Position numbers and translations under genes: made by a program. The notes below the pieces were generated by a model. The model did not search any database and was not told where the DNA came from. It worked only from the letters and a program-made list of their open reading frames with translations. 64,000 bases of DNA from an uncultured Ruminococcus sp. Lineage in GTDB: Bacteria > Bacillota > Clostridia > Oscillospirales > Acutalibacteraceae. Where the stretch lies: positions 1 through 64,000 of the forward strand of contig CADANT010000016.1 of the NCBI GenBank assembly GCA_902789345.1, given 5' to 3'. Below, one piece after another: positions 35,978 to 43,488 of this stretch (position 1 is the stretch's first letter; each line of letters opens with the position of its first letter).

Positions 35978-35992
35978 TATATGGTTCTCGGT

Positions 35993-36070
35993 TAGCATAG
36001 CTTGCGGTCCATATTTAACCCCTTTTTTATAAATGATGCATATTTAGCATATAGCCGCAAGCTCCTGCTA
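35993..36070. repeat. long imperfect inverted repeat (cruciform) in phage control region
   Basis: TAGCA-t-AGCTTGCGG (35993-36007) pairs with CCGCAAGCT-cc-TGCTA (36055-36070), enclosing a smaller ATGC/GCAT hairpin. It lies in the rightward leader before the first phage gene. It could be the packaging hairpin, a replication signal or a leader-RNA structure. Confidence 0.6.
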
Positions 36071-36102
36071 GTTTAAATAATTTGTAAGTGAGAGTGATTT
36101 TA

Positions 36103-36261
36103 ATGAATGAAAAGCAACGCACAATGTTGCAGGGCATGGATATGCTTATGAAAAAAATTTCAAATAATTTAGATAGTAAGACTTTTACGGTCTTGGAACT
36201 AATCGAAATGTCAAACGATGTATACTTTGATATTATGGAAAATTATGGTGATGATGATTAA
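36103..36261 (+). CDS. small phage protein, 52 residues
   Basis: First gene of the rightward phage transcript. A 52-residue acidic, helical protein (MNEKQRTMLQGMDMLMKKI... ending ENYGDDD) with a modest SD (GAGAGTGAT). No family is recognised; a regulatory role is possible. Between it and the next gene lie 143 bp with GGGCGG/CCGCCC and GCATA/TATGC inverted repeats but no gene. Confidence 0.6.
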   Translation: MNEKQRTMLQGMDMLMKKISNNLDSKTFTVLELIEMSNDVYFDIMENYGDDD

Positions 36262-36404
36262 GTGTTTGGGCGGTTTAGTGCAAATAAAAGAGCCAATAAA
36301 CTTTAAAAGATCAGCCTTTGGCATAACGGGCTATGCAGTAGTTAAGGCTTCCCGCCCTCTCACTTTTTTAATACTTTTTTAATATTAGTTTGGAGGTTTA
36401 AAAA

Positions 36405-36695
36405 ATGACAAATTTAAAGCGTGTAATAGGTTTTAAAACATCGGCTTGGACAAGCCCGGATAATGGTAATACTTATCCTGTGCGCCGACTTTATGTTGAT
36501 TATCCGGCGGCTGAAACAAAAGGCTTAGCGTGCTCGGTTGTTAAGTGTCGAGGTGATAAGGTTTTTGACGGCGTCGAGGTAGGCGATTATGTTGAGTTGC
36601 TTTACGATCAATACGGCAACTGCTGTGCTGTGCAACCAGTTGTGCCGGAGGAGCAAGATTTAATTGATTTTGGCGTTGATATAGCGTCTGAATAA
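36405..36695 (+). CDS. candidate ssDNA-binding protein of the phage (pV-like)
   Basis: Protein of 96 residues with strong SD GGAGG. It has alternating beta-strand-like stretches (LKRVIGFKTSAW, YPVRRLYVDYP, VGDYVELLYDQYGNCCAVQPV) and an acidic C-terminal tail (EEQDLIDFGVDIASE), as expected of a small OB-fold ssDNA-binding protein. In filamentous phages such a protein (pV) coats the plus strand and sits just before the coat gene, as here. The assignment rests on size, fold pattern and position, not on a diagnostic motif. Confidence 0.6.
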   Translation: MTNLKRVIGFKTSAWTSPDNGNTYPVRRLYVDYPAAETKGLACSVVKCRGDKVFDGVEVGDYVELLYDQYGNCCAVQPVVPEEQDLIDFGVDIASE

Positions 36696-36726
36696 ATTGT
36701 TATATTCTATAGTGGAGGTGATATAA

Positions 36727-36882
36727 ATGACTGTTGCTGATGCGCTTGCTGATGTAGCTTCTTGCGTTACTAGTGTGATTACTTCTATGAGTGGCAATCC
36801 AATTCTAATGGCTTTTCTTGGCATTGGTCTTGTTGGTGCTGCTGCTGGTTTGTTCTCAGTGCTTAAACATTCCGCGAGATAA
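36727..36882 (+). CDS. major coat protein (pVIII-like)
   Basis: A 51-residue protein with the layout of filamentous-phage coat proteins: an amphipathic N-terminal helix (about 3-22, starting MTVADALADV), a hydrophobic membrane helix rich in Gly and Ala (about 26-45, MAFLGIGLVGAAAGLF) and a basic C terminus (KHSAR) to face the DNA. No classical signal peptide precedes it, unlike Ff pVIII. SD is GGAGGTGAT, the strongest in the element, and a terminator follows, fitting high expression. Confidence 0.85.
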   Translation: MTVADALADVASCVTSVITSMSGNPILMAFLGIGLVGAAAGLFSVLKHSAR

Positions 36883-36904
36883 TATATTGGTTGTTGTGTT
36901 GCAT

Positions 36905-36935
36905 AAAAGGGTGTGTTTAACATACCCTTTTGTCA
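36905..36935 (+). terminator. terminator after the coat gene
   Basis: AAAAGGGTGTG (from 36905) pairs with CATACCCTTTT (to 36931), one G-T pair, then TTTGTCATTT. Filamentous phages commonly place a partial terminator after the coat gene so that coat mRNA exceeds that of the adsorption protein. A 14-bp tandem direct repeat, TGTCATTTAATAAT, follows (about 36931-36958). Confidence 0.78.
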
Positions 36936-36960
36936 TTTAATAATTGTCATTTAATAATTT

Positions 36961-39039
36961 ATGAAAAAGTTTTTTGTATTTTTAATTGTAATTTTAACTG
37001 TCTTATCATCTGTTGTAACTGTTTCAGCTACTGAAACAAGTACCAGTAGCTCCGGCGCTGAACACGGCGGTAGCTCCGGCAAGTTTGGCGATGATGATAC
37101 TACAACGATTAATTTGTGGTCAAGTAGTATGTGGTATAAATTTTTCGGTGATCGAAATATCAACGAAAACGGCGGTTATAAGCAGTATGCAGATGATATT
37201 TTTAAGTCTAAAGGTAAAGTAGTTAAAGACAGCTTTGGCTCATTTTTTGGTAGTAATGGTCAATCGCTTGACGGTAAAACGGGTGGTATAGATATTTATG
37301 TAACAGATGGTGAGTTTGTATATAGTAATTCTACATACGGCGATAAACAATTTATATCTGCTAAAGCTGTTAATAATACTTATGTTGGTCGTTTGACACT
37401 TTGGGCTAATAGGTCTGGATTTTATGTAAATTATGATTATACTTTATCATTTTATGAGATCTTAATAACTAATAATGATCTTACTGGTTTAGATACATCA
37501 GACTGTACTATATATCGTTGCAGTAATGTTTATCAATCTTTTTTGGATTACCTTAATGCTGGTCAGTATAATTTTACAGATATTAAATTGTTGGATGGTT
37601 ATAAAAATCTAATCAAGTTTTATGATCAGTTTGATAGCCCAAAAGGTAAATATGGTGTTAACTATTATGATACACCGATAGAAAATTATGTTAATAGTGG
37701 CGTTATGTTTAAAGATGATGTCTTTTATCAAAATAATAAACTTGATGACGATAAAAAGACTTTTCAAATATCACAGCTAGTTGATTTTTATGTTATACCT
37801 TCTAAAAATACTCAAAGTTTATTTGACAAGATGTATTTGAGTGATAAGTTAGATTCTGACGTTGCAAAACAAGCTGTTGCTAATTATTTGAAAGAAAACA
37901 GCTGTGCTTTATATTATGATGAATCAGGCACTTTAGAAACTGCTGATTGGTATACTGAACACATTGTCAACAGTCAATGGATTGGCTCTAAATATGCTAC
38001 TAATTTTGAGCTTGGTTACTGGAAAGGTAAGCGGCAGTACTATATTAAATTTACTATGCCTGATACATACAGTCGGCTTGAGAATGCTGATAAAACATCT
38101 GTAATTTTAACAGGCTGTCATACTAAGCATAGCTGCCAAGCTGTTAATCCTAAGACTGGTGAAGAGCTTAATGCAGGCTTTGGTAAAAATATAAGTAATG
38201 CTGATAATGCTAAGCGTCCGGATAAACAAGAGCTTTTAGACAATGGTTGGCAAAAAGGTTATCCAAATACAAAAGGTAATTATCCTTACAAGATGACTTT
38301 AAATGTCAATGGTGAGGAGTATCTATATGTATATTTTGCAAATATGCCGAGTGTGGCGAGCAATTTTTTCAGTGACAACTGTATACAATACGGCGTTAAT
38401 TTCTATGGTACAAAAGGTTATTTTTATGATCCTGTTAATAATGTATCAAAAGAGTTTGATATGACTAATTTTAGCACTAATGAAACTAAGGATTTTAACA
38501 CTAAAAATTATTTTGGTGCTGCCAGTGCTAAGGTTCGTGATCCCGTTGACGCAATTAAAGATTTTTTGGGTTCAACTTCTCAATCTATTACGGCTGATTT
38601 TTTAGGTATTGATATATCTGAGTTTACAAACACTTTTACAGCGTACTTTTGGACTAATTATACCGGTAGCCTTAGTGCTGGATATAAAGGCTATTATGTG
38701 CAGTTTAACTGGCGTTTGGAAGGTAATGAGCATTTCCGCAAAAACAACTCTGACGATACGCATAATTACGATGATGATTATAAAAAAGATGATGGTAAAA
38801 AGGATAATAACGGCAACACTCACGGCGGCGCCGTTGAAGATGCAACTACTGGCAATGTATATGGCGATAATAATTTTCGTAATGATGATTTTAATTTTGA
38901 CGATAATACCCTTTGGTCCTATGCTAACCAGTTTTTAGCTTTCGCAGCTAAATGTTTTACAGTCTTGCCGGAATGGGTTTGGATGCTTATTGGTTCTTCT
39001 TTTGTAATTATTATTGTTCTGCGTTTGCTCGGTAGGTGA
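36961..39039 (+). CDS. adsorption/minor coat protein (pIII-like)
   Basis: Protein of 692 residues, the largest of the element. It has a signal peptide (about 1-24, cleavage after VSA), a Ser/Gly-rich linker, a long extracytoplasmic portion (about 40-590), an Asp/Asn/Gly-rich flexible linker (about 595-650) and a C-terminal membrane anchor (about 668-688) with a short basic end (RLLGR). This is the plan of filamentous-phage pIII, which binds the host receptor and caps the virion. It has no visible SD, so translation may rest on a low level of read-through mRNA. Sequence identity to known pIII is not apparent. Confidence 0.82.
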   Translation: MKKFFVFLIVILTVLSSVVTVSATETSTSSSGAEHGGSSGKFGDDDTTTINLWSSSMWYKFFGDRNINENGGYKQYADDIFKSKGKVVKDSFGSFFGSNGQSLDGKTGGIDIYVTDGEFVYSNSTYGDKQFISAKAVNNTYVGRLTLWANRSGFYVNYDYTLSFYEILITNNDLTGLDTSDCTIYRCSNVYQSFLDYLNAGQYNFTDIKLLDGYKNLIKFYDQFDSPKGKYGVNYYDTPIENYVNSGVMFKDDVFYQNNKLDDDKKTFQISQLVDFYVIPSKNTQSLFDKMYLSDKLDSDVAKQAVANYLKENSCALYYDESGTLETADWYTEHIVNSQWIGSKYATNFELGYWKGKRQYYIKFTMPDTYSRLENADKTSVILTGCHTKHSCQAVNPKTGEELNAGFGKNISNADNAKRPDKQELLDNGWQKGYPNTKGNYPYKMTLNVNGEEYLYVYFANMPSVASNFFSDNCIQYGVNFYGTKGYFYDPVNNVSKEFDMTNFSTNETKDFNTKNYFGAASAKVRDPVDAIKDFLGSTSQSITADFLGIDISEFTNTFTAYFWTNYTGSLSAGYKGYYVQFNWRLEGNEHFRKNNSDDTHNYDDDYKKDDGKKDNNGNTHGGAVEDATTGNVYGDNNFRNDDFNFDDNTLWSYANQFLAFAAKCFTVLPEWVWMLIGSSFVIIIVLRLLGR

Positions 39040-39043
39040 TTTT

Positions 39044-39196
39044 ATGTCTGATTTACAATCTTTATTAAATGTTCTTTATGATGTTATGACTATGCAGTTT
39101 ACAGTTTTTGGCTTTACTTTATCGTGGTTTAGCGTTTTCATGGGTTGCGTACTTATCAGCTTAGTTATGTATGCAGTTATTAGATTATTTTTGTGA
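39044..39196 (+). CDS. small phage membrane protein, 50 residues
   Basis: A single-pass hydrophobic protein (helix about 17-48, FTVFGFTLSWF...). SD GGTAGGTGAT spans the stop of the adsorption gene, so ATG 39044 is the start; the longer upstream frame is not needed. Its size and place recall the minor coat proteins (pVII/pIX-like) at the virion tip, but this is by analogy. Confidence 0.65.
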   Translation: MSDLQSLLNVLYDVMTMQFTVFGFTLSWFSVFMGCVLISLVMYAVIRLFL

Positions 39197-39205
39197 GGTG
39201 ATTTC

Positions 39206-39415
39206 ATGAGCTTTTTGTATTTATTTTTGTATGTTATTGTTGGTATTCTTACTGTTTGTTCTGTTGTATCTATAATACAATTTTTTATTGATTTGAGACG
39301 CTGCAGTGCTTTGCGATCAGAGCTTAAAGAGTTAATTAACCGTGCTAAGCTGCTTGATGTTTCTGATCCTTCGTCAGCTGTTAAGGAGGTTGAAGACAAT
39401 GCCGATACAAACTGA
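39206..39415 (+). CDS. small phage membrane protein, 69 residues
   Basis: N-terminal membrane helix (about 3-27, LYLFLYVIVGILTVC) and a basic/acidic cytoplasmic tail (about 30-69). SD GTGAGGTGAT precedes ATG. It overlaps the next gene by 17 nt. Position between the adsorption protein and the Zot gene suggests a virion or assembly component; no family is recognised. Confidence 0.65.
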   Translation: MSFLYLFLYVIVGILTVCSVVSIIQFFIDLRRCSALRSELKELINRAKLLDVSDPSSAVKEVEDNADTN

Positions 39416-39614
39416 TTTTAAGTGTATAGTTGATGGCGGTTTTATTTATGATATATTAACTGCACTCGGTATAAATACTGATTTTGACATGTCTAATGAT
39501 TATGGTTTTGTATTTTCATTATTTTGCATATCAATTTCTGTTGTTTTTATTGTTTTATTTGTAACGCTGCTCTTTAGATGTATTTCTTCACTCTTTAAAG
39601 GTGCTCGCATATGA
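39399..39614 (+). CDS. small phage membrane protein, 71 residues
   Basis: ATG 39399 follows SD AAGGAGG at a good distance and lies within the end of the upstream gene. A polar N terminus (about 1-33) is followed by a membrane helix (about 36-61, FVFSLFCISISVVFIVLF) and a basic end (KGARI). Its last codons overlap the Zot start (ATGA). In many inoviruses the gene just before Zot is a pVI-like minor coat protein; that is the likely role here. Confidence 0.68.
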   Translation: MPIQTDFKCIVDGGFIYDILTALGINTDFDMSNDYGFVFSLFCISISVVFIVLFVTLLFRCISSLFKGARI

Positions 39615-40402
39615 TTAAGGTTCTTGTTTTATCGTTCTTCAAGTTGCCGAAGTTCTTTATGTATTTGTTTTATGATTTTATTAAGTATATATATCTTAAG
39701 CAATACAAAGAATTTTTTGGCTGGGGCATACATCTTTATGTCGGCCGTTTTGGTGCCGGCAAGACTAATACTGCTGTACATTATGTTTATAAGCAGTGCC
39801 TTAAGTATAAGCAGCTTAGTGTTTTGACTAACATTAAGCTAACTAATTTTCCGAGTTGGACAAACGTCCTTGAGCTTAAAACTGCCCAGGACATTTTAAA
39901 TGCGCCGACAAACACGATTGTTTTAATAGATGAGATTGGCACTATATTTAATAGTCGTGATTTTTCGACCGGTAAGGCTGCTGTACCTAAGATACTCTTC
40001 CAACATTTGTGTCAGTGCCGAAAGCGCCATATGCAGATTATTGGAACAGTCCAAAAGTACAACCTTTTAGACAAACAAATACGTGATATATCGGCTGATG
40101 TTACAGTTTGTAAATGTAGCTTTAAGCATCCATTTAGTAGGCTTGTCCGTACATTTACATATGATGTTGATGAGTATGATATGTATATGTCTAACCGTAT
40201 GTACAATCCTAGACTGCTTACAAGCTCTGTATATATACAAACTAATTTGTGTCGTAATCTTTATGATACAAGCGAGTTAGTCGATAATATGTTGGACAAG
40301 GATTATTTGTCTGACAAAGAGATTTTAGATAATAGGGGGGATACAAGTGTTACAAACACACCATTTACGCGTAAAGAGCGTCGCAAAATTAAGCGTTATT
40401 AG
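39611..40402 (+). CDS. Zot-type phage assembly ATPase (pI-like)
   Basis: Protein of 263 residues. A hydrophobic N-terminal segment (about 1-30) precedes Walker A GRFGAGKT (45-52) and Walker B TIVLIDEIG (102-110, D107/E108). A later stretch, KRHMQIIGTVQKYNLLDKQIRD, fits the sensor region. This is the morphogenesis ATPase that drives extrusion of filamentous virions through the membrane, the hallmark gene of inoviruses. The C terminus is basic. It overlaps the next gene, which starts with GTG 40347 in another frame. Confidence 0.93.
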   Translation: MIKVLVLSFFKLPKFFMYLFYDFIKYIYLKQYKEFFGWGIHLYVGRFGAGKTNTAVHYVYKQCLKYKQLSVLTNIKLTNFPSWTNVLELKTAQDILNAPTNTIVLIDEIGTIFNSRDFSTGKAAVPKILFQHLCQCRKRHMQIIGTVQKYNLLDKQIRDISADVTVCKCSFKHPFSRLVRTFTYDVDEYDMYMSNRMYNPRLLTSSVYIQTNLCRNLYDTSELVDNMLDKDYLSDKEILDNRGDTSVTNTPFTRKERRKIKRY

Positions 40403-40640
40403 TTTTGTTATAGCATTACTTCTTATGCTGTCATGTTTTCCTGCCTTTGCTGCTCCTGCTCCGGAGCATTCAGAGCATGGGACACATATATTTACTGTTC
40501 CCCAACAGAATGAAATAGCTACAAGCACTGCTACTAACGATACTGTTATTACTGATAGTCAGCCTAGTTTTATGCAGCTTGTTATAGTTGCTGTGTTGTT
40601 TTTATTTGTTATGTTGTTGGTTATAAAAATGTTTGTTTAA
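40347..40640 (+). CDS. exported phage membrane protein, 97 residues
   Basis: GTG 40347 follows a GGGGGG run (SD) and the gene overlaps the Zot gene by 56 nt in another frame. A signal peptide (about 1-35, cleavage after AFA) is followed by a short polar segment with HSEHGTH and a C-terminal membrane helix (about 76-95, LVIVAVLFLFVMLLV). No family recognised. It may be a minor coat or assembly partner of the Zot protein. Confidence 0.65.
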   Translation: MLQTHHLRVKSVAKLSVISFVIALLLMLSCFPAFAAPAPEHSEHGTHIFTVPQQNEIATSTATNDTVITDSQPSFMQLVIVAVLFLFVMLLVIKMFV

Positions 40641-40647
40641 ATTTATA

Positions 40648-40762
40648 CGGTTTTGGGCGGTGGGGGCGTAGCCCACCGACAAAACCGCAAAGCGTTGAAA
40701 AAATTTAGCAGGGTTTATTTAACCCTGTAACCCCCGTACGCTAAGTAGGGGGGTACTACTTA
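40648..40762. other. hairpin cluster before rep, candidate origin
   Basis: Three adjacent dyads: CGGTTTTG/CAAAACCG (40648-40655, 40680-40687) enclosing GGTGGG/CCCACC (40659-40664, 4072-40677 on the right arm at 40672-40677); CAGGGTT/AACCCTG (40709-40715, 40721-40727); and CCCCC/GGGGG (40731-40735, 40748-40753) overlapping TAAGTAG/CTACTTA (40742-40748, 40756-40762). Lying just before the rolling-circle initiator gene, this is the best candidate for the plus-strand origin; it could also contain a terminator for the upstream genes. Confidence 0.6.
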
Positions 40763-40779
40763 CAATATGGGGTGTTTTT

Positions 40780-41772
40780 ATGTCTGATAAAGTTGTTATA
40801 ATTGATTATCTTACTTTTACTTCTAAAATTGATTCTATTGATACTTTAAAATTTTTTTTGGGTTTAACCGATTTACCTTTTAGGGAGTGCAAAGGTAGAT
40901 ATTTTTATAAAAAGCGTCTTATGTATGATGGTATTAATATTTATTATGATGGTCTTGATGATGATATGGGTATTTGTGTCGAGATGTCCGGTAAAGGCTG
41001 TAGAAACTTTGAGCAGCTTGGCACAGGTGATTATTATGAGCTATTAGGTTATATTGTTGCTAATCCAGGTGATCTTAATATAACTAGATTAGATATAGCG
41101 TTTGATGATTTTGATAATTTACTTAATTTTGATGTTATTTGTGACGCTATTAAGTCAAAAAATTATGTTTCTCGTTTTCGTCAGTTTAAAATAATTAATG
41201 AGTATTCTCAAGATGATAAATTAAATTCTACTACTGTTTATTGTGGAAGTGATAAGTCTGATACTCTTTTTCGTATTTACGATAAAAAGGCGGAACAGCA
41301 GCGTTTTGATTTAGATCACTGGGTGCGCTTTGAAATGCAGCTTCGTGGTGATCGTGCTAGTTGTTTTGCAAATTTATTTGTATCAGGTAATACGCTTGGT
41401 TCTCTTTTTGTAAAAGTTATTAATAATTATTTGCGTTTTGTTGTTCCTGATAATTCTGATACTAACAAGTCTCGTTGGCAAACTGTTGATTGGTGGTTTT
41501 TATTTTTGGGTACAGTTAATAAAATATCATTATTTGTACCTGATGTTGATTATACGGAAACTCGCTTGGAGCGTTTTGTTAAGACTCAGTGTAGTGGTGC
41601 TATAGTTGCATTTATTGCATTATTTGGTTTTAATGATTTTAAAGATTTACTTCAAGGTAAATCGCAGCTTAGATTAAATCGCAAGTATGAAAATTTATTG
41701 CAAGAACATGGAATTTTTAATTTAAGTGAATTATTTACTAGCGAATGGTGGTTATCTGATGCGACAAACTGA
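40780..41772 (+). CDS. rolling-circle replication initiator (Rep_trans family)
   Basis: Protein of 330 residues resembling the Rep_trans (PF02486) initiators of filamentous phages and RCR plasmids. The motif RLDIAFDDF (about 103-111) is characteristic, followed by the nicking region RIYDKKAEQ (Tyr about 167) and RFEMQLRGD. It nicks the plus strand at the origin and starts rolling-circle synthesis. SD is GGGGTG. The hairpin cluster is immediately upstream. Followed by a small overlapping ORF. Confidence 0.88.
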   Translation: MSDKVVIIDYLTFTSKIDSIDTLKFFLGLTDLPFRECKGRYFYKKRLMYDGINIYYDGLDDDMGICVEMSGKGCRNFEQLGTGDYYELLGYIVANPGDLNITRLDIAFDDFDNLLNFDVICDAIKSKNYVSRFRQFKIINEYSQDDKLNSTTVYCGSDKSDTLFRIYDKKAEQQRFDLDHWVRFEMQLRGDRASCFANLFVSGNTLGSLFVKVINNYLRFVVPDNSDTNKSRWQTVDWWFLFLGTVNKISLFVPDVDYTETRLERFVKTQCSGAIVAFIALFGFNDFKDLLQGKSQLRLNRKYENLLQEHGIFNLSELFTSEWWLSDATN

Positions 41773-41971
41773 ACTCATGTTTTTTTATGAATATTTTTTT
41801 AACAGAATTACACATTTGGAAAATACATATGATTTAATAAATAGAAATATGAGAATTAAGGATTATAAGAATTGTGACGAAGTAGATTTTTTAGATTTAA
41901 TGATAATTAAACATGAGTTGGATTACACTATCACAATTTTTAATGACTTAAAGGGTTTGTTAAAACTTTAA
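41759..41971 (+). CDS. small phage protein after rep, 70 residues
   Basis: Overlaps the end of rep by 14 nt. A helical, charged protein (MRQTELMFFYEYFFNRI...) with no membrane helix or known family. ATG 41759 has a weak SD (GGTGG, 11 nt upstream); ATG 41777 is an alternative. Its helical character suits a replication accessory protein, but this is a guess. Confidence 0.5.
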   Translation: MRQTELMFFYEYFFNRITHLENTYDLINRNMRIKDYKNCDEVDFLDLMIIKHELDYTITIFNDLKGLLKL

Positions 41972-42246
41972 TTGCTTGTGCAAACTGCTGTATCAAGATT
42001 AACGGATCAGTGCGATTACGTTGTGCAAATTGTTGTATTAAATTAAAAAATCATTATCCGTATGGATAATGTACCTTTGAGCCGCTTTACTAAAATGTAT
42101 GTGCAAATTTTTGGGGGCTGTTAAAACTTTAATTGCAAGTTTTATCTAAAACAGTTATAATTGTATCTAGCTAATTGCTTTAGTGCATTTAAGTGCGTTG
42201 TGTTTAAGCAATATATGTTTTTGTGTTTTGCAAAAAATAATTTAAG
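41958..42246. other. noncoding right end of the prophage with repeats
   Basis: No gene seen. It contains an 18-bp direct repeat TGTTAAAACTTTAATTGC (41958-41975, 42119-42136), a partial repeat TTGTGCAAAyTGyTGTAT (41976-41993, 42021-42038; 45 bp apart) with a third GTGCAAATT near 42101, and a hairpin CATTATCC/GGATAATG (42052-42071). These could be replication or packaging elements. Confidence 0.5.
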
Positions 42247-42272
42247 CCCCTACTCTAATTATACAAAATATT
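42247..42272 (+). repeat. right attachment repeat (attR, dif-like)
   Basis: Identical over 26 bp to 34670-34695. It lies 100 bp upstream of the preferred start of the Xer-type gene, the arrangement known for difSL and xerS in streptococci. Confidence 0.88.
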
Positions 42273-42372
42273 AATTGTGAGAGAAATTAAAGTTTAATTA
42301 AAATTAAAAATGAAGACCCAAACCTAACCCCGAAAATCCAAAGCACAATATTAATAAAGGATGGTAAGTCTA

Positions 42373-43392
42373 TTGAGTAACATCGACTATGAGCAAGTAC
42401 CTGAAATTATAAATGAATTTTTACTATATTTAGGTACGGTTAAAAATAAATCCCAAAATACAATTAAAGAATATTATCTTGACCTGCGAACTTTTTTTAG
42501 GTTTTTAAAGGTCCGCAGAAAGCTTGTTGATGAAAACACTGAATTTAAAGATATTTCAATTAAAGATGTGGATCTTGCACTTGTAAAGTCCGTTACTATA
42601 ACCGATATATACGAATTTATGAATTATAGCATTACGAACAGAAATAACAGTGCAAAAACCAGAGCAAGAAAAGCCTCCTCCCTCAAGACATTTTTTAAAT
42701 ATCATACTCAAAAAAGCCTTAAGCTTGATGATGACCCTACTAAAAATTTGGAAACACCTAAAATTCCTAAAAAATTGCCGAAATATCTGTCTCTTGAGGA
42801 AAGCCTGGAGTTATTAAATTCTGTTGATGGTGACCACAAAGAGCGTGACTATTGTATTTTGACTCTTTTCCTTAACTGCGGTTTAAGATTATCCGAATTG
42901 ACTGCTTTAAATCTTAACAGCTTTAAAAGTGAGCGTCAGCTTATTGTTACAGGTAAAGGAGATAAACAAAGAATGGTTTATCTAAATGATGCTTGTGTAA
43001 ATGCAATTAATGAATACAAAAAAGTAAGACCAAATGATGGTGTTAAGGATAAGGAAGCACTCTTTATCAGTAAGCAATATAAACGAATGAGCCCCAAAAC
43101 TGTGCAGGCAATGGTAAATAAATATTTAAAGAAGATTGGGTTGGACGGCGCCGGATACTCTGTACATAAGCTTCGACATACGGCGGCCACGTTGATGTAT
43201 CAACATGGTAATGTAGACATACGGGTATTGCAGGATATTTTAGGGCACGAAAACCTTGGAACCACTGAAATATACACACACCTTTCAGATAAACAAATGG
43301 AAAATGCCGCTAACGCCAATCCATTGGCTAATGTAAAACCTCGAAAAAAGGCAGCTGCCCCAGATACTCCAAAAGGTAATACCGAAAATTAA
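42373..43392 (+). CDS. Xer-type tyrosine recombinase
   Basis: Protein of 339 residues: SAM-like N-terminal core-binding domain (about 5-115) and catalytic domain. Numbered from ATG 42361 (4 residues longer): R176, K199, H269, R272, H296 and nucleophile Y305, in GLRLSEL, GKGDK, HKLRH, GHENL and TEIYTH. TTG 42373 is preferred because the AAAGGATGG SD is 8-9 nt before it, while ATG 42361 has none. It should resolve chromosome dimers at dif. The length and single copy next to a dif-like repeat recall XerS. It is outside the repeats, so host-encoded. Confidence 0.9.
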   Translation: MSNIDYEQVPEIINEFLLYLGTVKNKSQNTIKEYYLDLRTFFRFLKVRRKLVDENTEFKDISIKDVDLALVKSVTITDIYEFMNYSITNRNNSAKTRARKASSLKTFFKYHTQKSLKLDDDPTKNLETPKIPKKLPKYLSLEESLELLNSVDGDHKERDYCILTLFLNCGLRLSELTALNLNSFKSERQLIVTGKGDKQRMVYLNDACVNAINEYKKVRPNDGVKDKEALFISKQYKRMSPKTVQAMVNKYLKKIGLDGAGYSVHKLRHTAATLMYQHGNVDIRVLQDILGHENLGTTEIYTHLSDKQMENAANANPLANVKPRKKAAAPDTPKGNTEN

Positions 43393-43488
43393 GATGTAAT
43401 GCAATATAAATACTGCTATATGTGTTATGTACGATTGAGTGAACGGCAAATTATAATCTTGGATACATAGTTTAGATATAATTACATA

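Larger units (their letters stand above)
34670..42272. mobile_element. inovirus-type filamentous prophage at a Xer/dif-like site
   Basis: A 7.6-kb element bounded by perfect 26-bp direct repeats. In order: noncoding structured end; minus-strand Q/Y-rich membrane protein and XRE repressor; divergent promoters with three operators; plus-strand small protein, OB-like candidate SSB, 51-residue coat protein, terminator, pIII-like adsorption protein, three small membrane proteins, Zot-type ATPase, exported small protein; hairpin cluster; Rep_trans initiator; small ORF; noncoding end with repeats. Size (period 7577 bp), order and content fit Inoviridae-type phages. No integrase lies inside; the host-like Xer gene begins about 100 bp beyond the right repeat. 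All frames look intact, so it may be active. Confidence 0.9.

Noticed and set aside
39611..40402. Zot as an enterotoxin
   Set aside because: The N-terminal ATPase of this family is the phage assembly protein; no toxin-specific C-terminal part is visible.
42361..43392. Xer-type gene as the phage integrase
   Set aside because: It lies outside the direct repeat that bounds the element, so excision would leave it in the chromosome.
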